DNA of 64,000 nucleotides from Kwoniella bestiolae CBS 10118 (lineage: Eukaryota; Basidiomycota; Tremellomycetes; Tremellales; Cryptococcaceae). A program made the position numbers and the translations under genes. The stretch is from assembly GCF_000512585.2 (NCBI RefSeq), contig NC_089242.1:3782001-3846000 (forward strand), in the 5' to 3' direction. Positions 33,107 to 44,835 of the stretch are shown piece after piece (positions within the stretch are counted from its first letter, which is position 1; each line of letters starts with the position of its first letter). Under the pieces are notes generated by a model, which made no database searches, was not told the origin of the DNA, and saw only the letters and a program-made list of their open reading frames with translations.

Positions 33107-33518
33107 TCAAGTATTGTCGTCTCGTTCTTTCATGACGGTAGCATCTTTCAGAGTATCCGTTGCTGTTAGAGAAAGAACGTACTCTGAATGCTCTTGAGAA
33201 GTCCCTGATCGGACTGTGTCATAGCTGAAAACAGCCTCAAGTGTTTCCTCGATGACGCTCTGCGCGAAGGCAGTCGCATTTTCGCCTGTATCCCCCAGAC
33301 ACCTCCGGTAGCCTTCTCCGGCTTGGACGCAGATTGCTCCCCTAGTCGTCAGATAAGACATTTCGATGAGTCGCAATGACCCGCAGTACCGTCTCAACCC
33401 TTGGTCCGCACCATATATCACAGTGCCACTCTGCTGGATGTAATCATCGCCGCAGCCACGGCACTTTTCTGGTTGCAATCTTCCGAAAAGATTCACCTCA
33501 CATCTCAACGAAGTACTG
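33107..33518 (-). CDS. Island 1 family protein, soluble variant, 5' part unresolved
   Basis: An open frame ends at 33107 with K-E-R-D-D-N-T. Its C-terminal 75 residues align with the gene at 26912: G-D-T-G-E-N-A-T-A-F-A-Q-S-V-I-E-E-T against G-N-Q-G-A-I-A-T-A-L-A-K-S-T-V-E-A-M, then R-S-G-T-S-Q-E against R-S-G-T-D-T-E, then D-A-T-V-M-K-E-R-D-D-N-T against D-A-D-V-I-K-R-G-D-G-D-T-T. Upstream is a cysteine-rich stretch (C-R-G-C-G-D-D-Y). The left limit given is a possible acceptor (TGCAG, 33519-33523). No ATG-starting first exon was found, and the first internal Met is near 33362. It may be a truncated copy or have exons I could not recognise. Confidence 0.5.
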
Positions 33519-34041
33519 CATTTAAAGACGAGAATCCTCTCTCCAGGATGGCATGGGCACTACGTACGGGGAAGCATTCCCCAATTCTGAATTCTGATCG
33601 ACTCATTGATAAGGTATACAGTCTCTAGCCTTGGACTTCTTGCAACATCCTTTCGTGCTATAGGGCATCGACAAATTCCAGGAATTTTCGAGAAACCCAT
33701 GGAATCAGCTCAGTATGTATCACCCTTCAGATACCCAGAGTAACCGGCGAGATTCTCTGCCAGCCTTGCCTACTCGTCAAGGAACGCTCAATTCCTCGGG
33801 AAGGTTTTGATGAGACTTTGCAAGACTTATAGACATCTGGGAGCTTGATCATCCCTGAAATCCCAAATCATGCAATCGGGCTCGAACGTTGATTCTGATA
33901 CTACCGTCAAATGCATGTGACAGAGTACTATGTACATGAAAAGTGAATCCCTATGCACCGAGGCATGGACAGGACACCATGAAGCTTGTTGGCCGACTAC
34001 AGATGATCTGCCAAGAGTATACATACCTTCTGTGTACACGG
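33519..34041. other. Intergenic or unresolved 5' exons in island 1
   Basis: May contain the missing first exon or exons of the gene ending at 33107 and the 3' flank of the gene at 34042. No frame with convincing features is visible. Confidence 0.4.
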
Positions 34042-34864
34042 TCAGTTGACGTTATCAAAATCTGGGAGCCAAGCGAAATTGAGGGCCGAGCAAGTGCCAG
34101 ACTCAGCTTCAGAATTATCGGAAATGTCCACAGCGATCAGTGTATCCCCGCCGCTGACGTGTGTATCAGCCTCGCTCTCGCTAGTATGGGAGTTGAAATA
34201 GTTCTCTGATGGTTCCGTCACTTTTAAACTGTCCTTCAAAGATTGCAGTTCCCTCGCCAGCTTGTCATTTTCCGATATTCCATATAAGGCCGCGTTGCAG
34301 AAGACGATGGTTGTAACAAGCCCCACGGCCGCCCATGGTTTATATTGAATATTTTCAGACTTCCATTTCCTCATCTTTTCATGTTGGGTAGCATCGTCCC
34401 TCACCAGGGCCGATAATGCGTCGCGACTCTCCTTTGACAGGGTAGTGCCCCGTACCATATGGACGGTGGGTTGGTTGTCCTCCAGGAACCATAAACCTCT
34501 GCCGAGTTTTTGGCCATCAGCTGACGGACTAGGAACTTGAAGAGAGACAAGCTAGGTGTCGCTGTGCGCGCCCCTACGCTACTTACTCTGGTGTATCCAC
34601 CTGAAAGTGAGCGTGGTCATCTCTCACCTCAGGTAACATTGTAGTATCGGTCTCTGGGTCGTAACGGACGATACAAGTCTTACCATCGCTTTCTCTGGCA
34701 ATGAGCGTGGCGACAGGCTGACTATTGTCAAGGTAGGTATCATCCGATCATCAGCAACCTATCAGCGTTAGGACAGGGGGGAGGACTTACTCGCTTCTCT
34801 TAGAAGTCTCAGGAGTCTTAGAAGTCTCAGAAGCTTTAGAAGTCTCAAAAGTCCTAGAAGACAT
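34042..34864 (-). CDS. Island 1 family single-pass membrane protein with ETSK repeat start
   Basis: Three exons. Exon 1 starts at 34864 with M-S-S-R-T-F-E-T-S-K and repeats E-T-S-K three times, encoded by tandem GAGACTTCTAA-like units. Exon 2 gives V-A-T-L-I-A-R-E-S-D-G-K-T-C-I-V-R-Y-D and P-E-T-D-T-T-M. Exon 3 gives G-L-W-F-L-E-D-N-Q-P-T-V-H, then M-V-R-G-T-T-L-S-K-E-S-R-D-A-L, which lines up with H-F-D-G-S-R-P-L-W-I-R-A-G-D-T-L-S-E-E-S of the copy at 31466. A membrane helix follows (W-A-A-V-G-L-V-T-T-I-V-F-C-N-A-A-L-Y-G-I), then a short coiled segment and an acidic Ser-rich tail. A TATATAAAG box at 34946-34954 lies 82 bases upstream. This is the right-most copy of the array. The function is unknown. 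Confidence 0.76.
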
Positions 34865-35569
34865 GATGAAAGCTGATATGGGGGGAATGTGGATGGATGA
34901 AAATCCGAGACATGAGCGTGCGAGCTATGAGTACCCCCCTCCTGGCTTTATATATGATACGACGGGGTAGTCCCAGTACTAACGATATCCTTTCAAGCAC
35001 ATCCTTTATGAGCCTTCCGCCACACCATCCTCGCTGGTCGTGCACCTTCCCTTCGCTGGTGCACAAAAGAGTTTCTCGAGTTGCAGCTTTTGTTTGACAC
35101 AGCTTTGGCCAGGAGGCTCGAGGCTCCTTTAAGGTCATGCAACGTCATGCTATACAAACTGAAACATGACGTTATCTTGCCCTTGCTGCTTCATGTCTGT
35201 CCAAAGCAAAGCCAAAAGAAGATCTCGACCGATTCGTGATGATCTCCAGAGCGGAGGCACTCATTTTGACCAAAATCTTGCGCTGAATACCCTAAGACAT
35301 AACACGTTCGCCAATGCCTCAAGTGTCGCCAGGCGCACCATGGGAAGCCCATGCCAAAGATCATTCGTGCGCACTGGCAGACACCAAAAATACGATCATC
35401 ACATTACATATCAGATCCAAAAATGTAAAGACATAGCATGCAAGAAGGGTAGAACAGAAACAAATCGCAATATCGTGAATGATTGTTCGATCAATTAGTC
35501 GTTTCTCCTCAGCCTCAGGAAGGTCGTCCATCTCATATACCGAAATCTAAGCTTCAAGCCAAGTCAAGT
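34865..35569. other. Intergenic, right edge of island 1
   Basis: TATATAAAG box (34946-34954, minus strand) for the last island gene, then about 600 bases without a supported feature up to the VTS1 stop codon. Confidence 0.5.
34946..34954 (-). promoter_or_regulatory. TATA box of the gene at 34042-34864
   Basis: TATATAAAG on the minus strand, 82 bases before the ATG. The best example of the TATA boxes that precede island genes. Confidence 0.6.
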
Positions 35570-38033
35570 TCATTTCTCTTTATCTTTCGCACCTGGAGCG
35601 TACTCCTCTTGACCCTCTGGATGGGGTAAGTCCATCTTGGTTCGTACGTTGTAGAACACTTTGAGGAACTGCAATATGAGGCGGAGTCAGAACAAAGTCC
35701 AGGAGGGGAGATGTGGTTGGTAAGGATGATTAGAATATCATAGCGCAGTCAAGTCAAGAGACAGCCAAACCCACCTTGGTCCTTGCGCCCTGAGCTGAGA
35801 TCCCCTTATCCTGTAAATCCTGATCATTCATCTCGACCATCTCCTTCCAAGAGGACTTTTCGAAATTCGGTGTATATTTCTGCACACACCCAACAACCCG
35901 TTAGCTCAACCCTCTCTGTCTTTGGTACACCCAATTCCTCGCCGAGGCAGACTCACATGAAGTCTAAGGACCCTCAACCATCCAGCAGTATCCTCCAGAA
36001 TCTTCACATCAACATCATCAGGTCCAGCCACACCTGCACCACCACCAGCACCACCACCACCACCAGCAGCTCCTCCAACAGCGGGCGAGTTCTTGTTCGA
36101 GTTGTTCCCTCCCAACATTGGCGATCGCCTACCTTGAGGTCCAGGTCCACCTTTACCGTAGTTGTTTCTCTGGTTGTTATGGCTCACACCGAGGTTAGGC
36201 GATCCACCACCATACCCGCCCTGAGCGAATGACGCAGCAGTCTGAAGTTGTTGCATCGCCAACATCTGAGCGGCGTTCAATCCCCCTGCACCGAGATTGG
36301 CAAAGTTCATTCCCAATCCTGCTAATGCATTGGGATCACCTCCCAGACCTAATCCACTAAGAGCGTTGAATTGATCTAAGACTGGCGATCTTGCGAATCC
36401 ACCTAGGAGCGGTGAAGTGGCATTACTGAATCCACCATTACCACCAGGTTGGTTGGATCGAGGATTGATCATCTCGCCATCATCGTTGTACGCTCCCGAG
36501 ACATTTCGAGATGTATTACCACCAGCATTGGGTCTTCGGAATTTCCTTGCATCTTCCAGAGGAATTCGGTTAGGATTACCCATTCCCAAATTCGCCATAT
36601 TCAAAGCTTGAGTGAGATTATCGACCTTGGGATCAATGAATCCAGGAACCATAGGCGTGTTGACCATACTCGCCCAGCTTCCGTTATTGAGGAATGGCGA
36701 AGTGACAGGTGATTGGCCATGGGGTAACCCCTCGGGTTGCCCAATACCCAAGCCGACACCCCCAGCGGAAAGCCTTGGAGATCTTTGGAACCCAGAGGAT
36801 TCCCTTCTAGGTTGGTTGGCTTGACCTGAGAAGTCGGTTGATTTGGGTCGAGCATCAGGAACAGGGGATCTACTTCTGCTTGATCCATTGGATTCTAATC
36901 CAGGAGAAGAACCGCGCTCGATCACCTGATCCAGACCACTTTGCCATCGGTCGAGAGGTTGAAGCGTACCAGGAGCGGAGATTCGATTTTGCTTCGCTTT
37001 GGCTTTTTGAGCCGCAGCGTCATCCGGAGCAAGATATTGATTAGCATTAGGAGATCCGGTGAATCCACTTCCGCCACCTGCAGAAGGTGACTTGAGGTTC
37101 ATAGCGTTAAGCTTCTGTTCCATTTGAGCTTGAAGACCAGGTCCAGAAGGTGCAGGGGAGAGGAGAGCGGTCATGGGGTCCGATTGAGCCATGTGGTGGA
37201 GTACCGAAAGGAAGAATCGAATTTGGACTGGTGTGGAGTGTTGAAGAAGGGAGTAAAGAGCGGCGGTTCGCTCGGCTTCAGAGAGGACTCGGAACCCTAG
37301 AAGTGATACAAATATTAGCATATCTTCGGTATTGAGGACTTTGTCATAGCTAGTGGCAAGACACCACTTACATTGCTCGATAGCACCAAGTTCTTCGGTG
37401 AAGTTCTGGTCCGTACTAGCAGCGGCCATCTCTTCGAGCGTCGCTTCCCAGCTGGCCAGGTGCTTGAACCATTGGTCGATCTGTTCGGCTGTGCGTGGGG
37501 GAGTAGCGAGTCAGCGGTGAACATTCGCCCCCCAAAAACAAAAGACAAACAACGAAGAGATAACAAATCCAGAGCAAAGAATTCCACTACGTTGCGTATA
37601 AAGCTTAATCATGTTATAGAGAAAACTCTTACTCACCCTCAGGGGTCTTGGCATTCTCCCTACTAGGTATATACTCCGAGCTCGGTCTCCCCCCAGGCGG
37701 CAACATCCCCAACGCAAAACCAGGTCCGCTGGAAACAGCCCTAGGCTGTTGTGGATGCCCATTCCCACTCCCCAAGCTAGGTCTAGGCGAGAGGGAAGCT
37801 TCCCTCCCTCCACCACCCATGAGAGCAGCGGAAGATACATGACGGGGGTGAGAGGCAGCAGTGGGAGAGGCGATGCCCAGTCCTGAGAATCCCTTGGATT
37901 GCGCACCCTGGGTGGTAGATGGTGGACCTAGGGATTGACGGGTGAGTTTGGCGGGGTTGGAGGGATTGATAGTGGGTGATGGGGTTGGGGAGGGGGAGGG
38001 AGATCGATGGGGTCGGAGGGTCGATGAGGCCAT
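35570..38033 (-). CDS. VTS1: VTS1, Smaug-family SAM-domain RNA-binding protein
   Basis: Vts1 binds CNGG stem-loops in mRNAs through its SAM domain and recruits the Ccr4-Not deadenylase. The N-terminus (ATG at 38031-38033) is Ser/Pro-rich. After short introns comes the conserved helical module with W-F-K-H-L-A-S-W-E-A-T-L-E-E-M-A and E-E-L-G-A-I-E-Q-W-F-R-V-L, then S-E-A-E-R-T-A-A-L-Y-S-L-L-Q and Q-I-R-F-F-L-S-V-L. The large middle exon is low-complexity with Gly/Asn/Ser runs. The C-terminal SAM domain is split over three exons: I-L-E-D-T-A-G-W-L-R-V-L-R-L-H, then K-Y-T-P-N-F, W-K-E-M-V-E-M-N-D and L-Q-D-K-G-I-S-A-Q-G-A-R-T-K, then F-L-K-V-F-Y-N-V-R. The protein ends G-A-K-D-K-E-K. TTG codons upstream are not starts. 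The order N-module then C-terminal SAM matches fungal Vts1. Confidence 0.93.
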
Positions 38034-39221
38034 TTTGTTGGCAAGTATCAATTATCAGAGAGAGGGGGGCTGTGACTGTGTTATGGGGTGTGATATAAGA
38101 GGTGTCCAGCCGAGGTCGGTCCTGCACCTTATAGAGCTGAGTTGGTTGATGTGGATGAAGTTTAGGATGTGGATCTGCAATATGCGTTGTCAAGGTCAGT
38201 GTGCAAGGCAGCGAATCGGATGCAAATGTGCGAGTGAAATGAAACGATGCTTACTATGTGTGTACGGTGATAAGTGGGTATGTGTGTAAGGGGTAATCAA
38301 AACCATTCAATTGACGGTCCAAGCGTAGTGCAGAATAAACCCAGTCCAATCGGATCGGATCGAGACGACGTCAAGAGACGAGAGTATGCAGATACAATTG
38401 ACAAGAGGAATGACGATGATGAGATTGTAGAATAGAACATTGTATATCAGCTCAATCTTCCTTCTACGGGTCGCATTGAGATTATCCCCGCCAAGCCTCG
38501 TTGGCCCATCCAACCAACAGAACATGCACACGCCACTCACCTAGCAGCAGATTGATGGTAGTGAGCGTCAAGAGGTCTGATTAGATAGCTAATAGGGATT
38601 TATAAGAGACCTGCTCAAGGGAGGTGAGGTGGTATTTGATGTCAATATCGATGGGATATGATGATGACAATGGTGGATACGGAATGAATAGGATTGAGAG
38701 TGAGAGTGAGATTGAACAAAAGAGTGAACAGAGTCAACAGGTCCATCCCACCTCGACGCGTGATTTCATTCTTAGGTTTATATTTCTGACGATCAATGCA
38801 ATTAACGGAATCAATTTACCCCATTATACATAACATAAACATGTCAACCATGTGGCAATTACCTAGTGACTTGTAAATCCAATGCATGTGTGTACTCGTA
38901 TCTAATCATAATGCACAACCGCACTCCCAAAAGCAAAGTAAAGCAGACCAGGACCATCCAGACTGATTGCACTCATTAATGGTACCACTAAAAGATCTAT
39001 ATGTAAGAGCCAGAAGAAAGGTATATACGTACACGTCAAGGGGATTATAATCTAAGCCGAGAAGCAGTTTTATTACTGTGATGTCTAGAATACCATTCAA
39101 TCGCCTTCTCCCTCTATTCTGGTTGACGATCAATCACTTCTTTACTTCTTGTTACCAATACTACCACAACGCATCATCAGCTGTCTGGTTCTCCCTGTTG
39201 ACAGACGATAGAAGCAGTCAC
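38034..39221. promoter_or_regulatory. VTS1 upstream region and YHM2 3' flank
   Basis: About 1.2 kb. A strong minus-strand donor-like GTGAGT near 38538-38543 suggests that VTS1 has a long 5'UTR with an intron, which would be typical of a regulatory RNA-binding protein gene. No coding sequence is supported. The right 300 bases would be the YHM2 3' flank. Confidence 0.4.
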
Positions 39222-40941
39222 TCACGCAGCCTTCACGTAATCCGCGAAACTGACCATACAGATGGTTTGCCAAGCGCCTATTTGTATCGCAAGATGTCAG
39301 CAGAGTTCTATCAACATCCTTATGGTGTGAATGCGACGACTGACCTAATCCAATTCGAGGAGCTACACCCCTGTAAAGACCCTTGATACCGTTGGTTTTG
39401 TAGATGTATGATAGGGTGTTGAGCACGGTCTTCTTGGCCGGTCGAGTAGGATCTTGCGATTTGAGGGCGGATTGCATCTAAGTCGTTTGTGGAGAGTTAG
39501 CGTGAATCACAATTCAGATGACGCAGAATCTCGAGCAGTAAAGTAGGCATTTTCGAAAATTTAAGATGGGTGATGTTGTAGGATGTAGCACAAGATGGAA
39601 CAATCTTCTGTACGTGGGAAGATTTTAAATGACGATGAAGAAAAGAAAAGATAAACCCACTTCAACCCTGACAACCTCAATAGGTTGATTCCAAGTAGCC
39701 AACGCCCCCCCAACAGTAGACGCCAAGATCTTATCTACCGCACCCAACTTCTCACCTTCCTTGATCCCCTTGATATTTCTAAGAGAAGCTTCAGCCAATC
39801 GAGCAAAACCAAACCTTGATCCCCAGTTGGTAGCCTGACGCAAAGCCACGGCGTTCACACCCTTGTTGATACCTGCTATACCCTCTCGCTTGTAGATGTC
39901 CAGGAAGACTTTGAAGGTTGATTCGACGGGGGCACCGGCTGAGGCTTGCTTGTGTCGGGTGATTTCGACGGTCTTCATACATGTGCAGAAGCCTGTGGGG
40001 ACGAACGAGGTGAGGTGAAAGGGTTCAAGCGAGGTTGACGTGGAGTGATGTGAAGTAGGTGTTGAGCAGAAGATGGTTATGGGCGAGGTTGAAGTAGAGT
40101 GGTTTTAGGTGATAGGTATGCGTAGATTGTACGTATACGTAGAGAACATACGGTCGAGGGAAATTACCATATAAAGAACAAATATCCACCTATCAGCACA
40201 GTACCACTGAGGAGTTTTTCACAAACCAACCCACCCATCGTAGCATAAGCCTGAGCAACACCACCACCAATACCACCCAACATACCCGCCGCCGCAGGGG
40301 AGACGCCGAAAGCTTTCGTAGTGTATTTCTCGATTTCAGCTGAAGTGAAGATCAGAACTCCTCCTTTGGTTGAGGCTTCGATCCAGGCCTGTGTGAATCA
40401 AACGACGAGCAGAGTGTGGGGAGTATCAAAAGGGACGAGCAGGGTGAGGATGGAGGGTATAAGAGATTTGAGTGATAGACATGTAAGAGGGCAAGAATGT
40501 ATAGTTGAGATGGAGAGATTAAGAACATCTCATCAGCTCATCATTCCCTCACAACACGTAGAAACCAACCCAACACCCACCCAAGGGATCAAACCCTGAT
40601 AGAAACCTTTGATCCCACCTCTCGACCAGACAGTCGCAAACGCCTGACCCATAGTTTGCGATCTATTGGCAGCCATCTGAGTCTTGAGCACCTCGAGCGG
40701 TTGACCGAGGGTGGTCACTTCGAACATGTTCATGGTCGCGCCTGGGCGGGGTAATCATACAAGGTAAGCAAGGCAAGGCATGGCAATGCAATGTAATATC
40801 TCGTCTCGTGTAGGGGGTAGAGAAGATGAATATAGCAGGCCAATCCTTCTGGGTCCTACCTCCCCCAAGCCAAAGACAAAGATGGAACCACTCACCAACA
40901 GCGATGTTGGACCATGAGAAACCTTTTTCCATAGGAGCCAT
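39222..40941 (-). CDS. YHM2: Mitochondrial citrate/oxoglutarate carrier
   Basis: Inner-membrane carrier of the SLC25 superfamily that exchanges citrate and 2-oxoglutarate, feeding cytosolic NADPH. The N-terminus M-A-P-M-E-K-G-F-S-W-S-N-I-A-V-G is followed by E-V-T-T-L-G-Q-P-L-E-V-L-K-T-Q-M-A-A-N-R, then F-Y-Q-G-L-I-P-W-A-W-I-E-A-S-T-K-G-G. Later come C-T-C-M-K-T-V-E-I-T-R-H-K, G-I-N-K-G-V-N-A-V-A-L-R-Q-A-T-N-W-G-S-R, W-N-Q-P-I-E-V-V-R-V-E-M-Q-S and G-L-Y-R-G-V-A-P-R-I-G-L-G. These are the signatures that separate Yhm2 from other carriers. The stop at 39222 follows F-A-D-Y-V-K-A-A. At least six introns; the ATG is at 40939-40941. Confidence 0.95.
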
Positions 40942-42181
40942 TTTGGTGAGTTACTCGTTGAGTGTTGGGTATATAGAGGGGGAGGGGTACGAGGTGGTAG
41001 CTGAGATAGCTTAGGTATAGATACAAGTATAGGTATAAGTATAAGTATAAGATGTAAGATGTAAGAGATCAATGCATTGTCAACCATAACATCCCCATTC
41101 ATAACACCATGACACGACTGAATTATCTAATTAACATTGGGGAAGATAACAACCACACATAACCCTGAATATCAACGGGTCCCCACCTCCCCAATAACAA
41201 TCTAATCGATCCATTTGATCCCGCTAATCAGACCCACCCAATCATCTAATAGGGGATTACAATTCACTCACTCGGCTCAACCGAGATGCAAGACCAGCAT
41301 AACGGAAGTACCGGGTTTAGCAGTTATCGAGGTTCTTTCTCTACAGGAGACAGATAGATGACTTACGAGTAAATCAACATGCACTTGGAAAAACGGGTAT
41401 ATACGGGCTAGTATGAAGTAGAGAGTGAAGCATGTCGTTGCTCATGCAGCACCGCTGTGTAGTATCTTGATGAACTATCAACACCATCGCCTTGCTTCCT
41501 CTCCTCTGCCGGAATCAGGTCCAGTATCATGTCGTATTCTGTCTAATCCCCAAGATCTTGCCCCAGCGTCACGATGAGACTGCTCTGATCAATCAGAGAC
41601 GAAATAGATCAAATGCAAGCTACACTAGGACCAAGCACATATATGTCTTTTCATTGAGAACGCATCGCGTCCGTCAGGTCATACCAAACGGCCATATCTC
41701 GCAATATCGCAGCCTACTGGTCTGTGGCCTGGTGGACGAGGGAACAGGATCATATCGGTGCATGCATGTATCGCTTGCGCCATATCTCGATCCCAGAATC
41801 GTACGAGTATGGTTCTCATTCGCATCTGCGAGAAACATCTCAATAAAATGAACCGACCGTTTAAAAGGTCTCTCTCTCTGCCCCCTCGATTCCACCGATA
41901 TCTATTTGGCTGAGACATGTGAAACATCAGTAATCCATCATCGACGTTGTATTTAGTACATGTTCGCTTCATCCACATTGTGATTGCAATTTGATCATGT
42001 TCAGTAACATCGACACCTTTTCTTCCTCATCCCAAAGCGACATTCGAGAAAAGAAGATCGTGCATGTGCATGTCCCACTACCACTACGAAATTCCCGCAT
42101 GCAACCCCCAGGAAATCTGACTCCATCTCGTCGTCATCTAAACAAAACCTAGAACCAAAACTATTCAGTAAAGGAGCTTGT
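40942..42181. other. Intergenic, YHM2 promoter and eL13 3' flank
   Basis: The first 100 bases upstream of YHM2 carry a run of short AGTATAAGT-like repeats (about 41022-41065). The remaining 1.1 kb shows only unsupported open frames on both strands. No RNA gene was recognised. Confidence 0.5.
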
Positions 42182-43232
42182 TTACTTTTGCTTCTCGGCG
42201 GCCTCCTTCTCCCTGAGTCTCTTTTGTCGGGCACCCTCGTTTCGTTGGGCGGCACGGGCGAGTCGGAGGGTGACAAAGGCGTCGGCGGATTTCTCCTCGT
42301 CGGTGATGGCTCGAGGAGCTTCGGCGGTGTATGAGGCGGGGAGAGGGATGGCTTCTCGGGTGAGGTGGGCGATGAGGTCTTCACCCTATAGCACGAGCAC
42401 GAGCGTCAGCGAGTGTTCGGGGTATCTCTCGAAGATATCAATGTTATGGCGTATGCCAATACAATAAGTGATTGAAATGTAGGGGGGAGGTGTTGTGGAA
42501 ATGTAGAACCGAGAGCATTGGTAGTTTCTCAACTCAAAACCATCGCTTCGCTCAAGTTTTATCGAAACGTCCACTCACTTGAGCATCACCAGCCTTGGGT
42601 TTACCTTGTTTTCTGGGGAAAACGACCAATCTAGACTTGTACTCCTTCAATCTGTCGACGTTGAGCGATTGACCTTCCTCGGACTTGGATCGTCTTCGGT
42701 GGTCAACGGAGATACCGAGACCCTTGGCCTCCTTCTTTCTGATACCGGCGAGTTTGAGTTCAGAGATGGTGAATCCTCGGCCCTCTGCGAATGTCCCAAG
42801 TAAATCAGCATATATCCTTTCCATGTCTGACTTCGTTAGGTGAAATAAACCCACCCCTGATTCGGATGTTGTATCGTTGAGTAGGGCATCGAACGGCAGG
42901 TCTGAGTCTTTGGAGGGGTTGAGCACCGGTAGCAAGAGCCTTCTTGGATCTTGCGACTCTTCTGGACTTTTTCTTACCGGGTTGGTCGAACTGTTGTTGA
43001 AAGGGATAAATTAGCAATGATGTTCCTGTTAACACCAATCCCATATGCATCCTTCCTCCTCCTCGGCTCCTCCTCTGTACGATCTATCCACTCCTTCACA
43101 CTTCTCATCCCTCCCACGCATATACCCAAACCCAAACCCAAACGGTGAAACCAAACTAACCCAGGTCTTGACCCGTCTTTGCCAATCCTTGTGGAAGTGG
43201 TTCTTTTGCAATTGGTTGTTGTGCTTGACCAT
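42182..43232 (-). CDS. RPL13: 60S ribosomal protein eL13
   Basis: Structural protein of the large subunit. Exon 1 starts M-V-K-H-N-N-Q-L-Q-K-N-H-F-H-K-D-W and is followed by F-D-Q-P-G-K-K-K-S-R-R, then L-Q-R-L-R-P-A-V-R-C-P-T-Q-R-Y-N. Next come G-R-G-F-T-I-S-E-L-K-L-A-G-I, then G-I-S-V-D-H-R-R-R and L-K-E-Y-K-S-R-L-V-V-F-P-R-K. The last exon has E-K-S-A-D-A-F-V-T-L-R and ends E-A-A-E-K-Q-K. Four or five introns; the last one (about 42387-42576) is clearly longer than the others. I looked there for box C/D elements of an intronic snoRNA and found none convincing. The identity is beyond doubt from the N-terminus. Confidence 0.97.
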
Positions 43233-44835
43233 TTTGACGGATTACTAAGAGGTATATGACTATCAGTGACTGTCGTTGGATGAAGGGGAGATAGAGGTAA
43301 GTGATAACCCACCTAGGCCACAGCTGACTTGATGGATGAAGAAGGAAGAGTAAGACTGGACGTACGATGAAATTGGCTAAACAGCAAAAATGTGATTGTG
43401 CAAACTGCCAGAGTAGAGAGTAGGGTACGAGTGAGTGAGTGGTGGTAGTACTGCTACGGTGGAGTATACATACAGTATACCAAGCCAAAATATTATCGGA
43501 AATTTCGTTTTCACCAAACGCCGATTATGCCATTTACAATGTGGCACACATCACTACACACTCAATCTGCCCACAACCATAACATCCGCAAAAGATTGTA
43601 TACGCGTGACCCACTTAATAGCCCTTTCGAAAGTTTGGTTCACCCCTGCATGCATGCATCGACCATACAAATTCGAAGTCTATCGTGTCTATTTCTCTTC
43701 TTCTTCTCAACAAACGCTTAATAAGTGAGTAACACTCTACCATCTGCACCTCCAACATGACACCCCAGCCACAGTCCCAATCCTAGACTCGATGCTATCA
43801 TGCACTCACTTCTCCTCCTCATCATCATGTTCACTCTACGAACGGTAACATACTGACCTTCCCCCCTCTCCTCCCACAGAATCTACACAAAAGCACCGAC
43901 CTTCCCCATACAATATCACCTCGTGGATCCCTATCCCTCAAAAAGTTAGGTCGTATCCCGATGATATAACATTATAATGGAAACGTCGGCCGTCATTCTC
44001 GTAGAAGAGATGGATCTGTAAAATCAAACGCGAATTGGGTGGACCGTTCTCTTGGTATTTCAATGGAATACAAGTGGAGAAGGGTCCAAATCTTGTTTGA
44101 CATCTTTTAGATTATAGTATTAGTATAATACATGTTTTAGCAAAGGTATGCATCATCGTCATTGTCGGCGGACGCTCTTGCTCTCTTGAATTTGTTTTAA
44201 TTTGATATATACACATTACGGATAGTAATTAGGTGTGTACATATTGCCTTGGCTCTCACGTCTTGAGTTAGAATACATCGTGAACCAGCTTCCAATCATC
44301 CCATTCTGTTCGTTTCGTCAAACCTATTACTGTTGTCTATCATTCCAATCGACCACATACATGCAGTATACTCTCATACGATGAAGCAGACCCCCCTATT
44401 CCGTACCTACTTTGCGACTTACAGGTCTGAACTAAACTCATCCATCTCCAAGAGTGACCGAGCCAAGAGATGAGACGACGTGCAAATCAGATGATATCAA
44501 ATCAAGATTTTTCTAGAGGATTGCGAAATAGGAAAAAAAAAACGAAGAGGATCCGAAAATCAAAGGAAGCTGACTGCATAATCGTACATTCACTCCATGA
44601 CAGTAATGCTTCCCCGAACATCATCGGACAACCTTGCTTTCATCAAGACCGATCTGGTACCCGTCCAAGCTACTATGTAGATAGTCATCTCCGCTCGGCC
44701 GTCGACTCGTGGATCAAATGAATACATACACCGCTATCCATACTCACATACTCTCTCTCTCTCTATATATATATGTGATTCCGAATCCGTTCATAACAAC
44801 CTTTCCCAGGTCAAACAATCACCCCTCTCGTTGAG
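43233..44835. other. Intergenic, eL13 promoter and left edge of island 2
   Basis: About 1.6 kb. Next to eL13 lies its promoter. The right end holds a TATA box at 44764-44773 for the first island 2 gene, preceded by a CT repeat. The middle has short frames only and no feature that I can support. Confidence 0.5.
44764..44773 (+). promoter_or_regulatory. TATA box of the gene at 44836
   Basis: Perfect (TA)5 directly after a (CT) run, about 70 bases before the ATG. Confidence 0.6.

Noticed and set aside
35783..36232. Plus-strand frame with Thr/Ser runs near the VTS1 3' end
   Set aside because: Antisense of the Gly-rich region and SAM exons of VTS1.
42387..42576. Possible intronic snoRNA in the long eL13 intron
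   Set aside because: No convincing C box with matching D box or terminal stem was found by eye.
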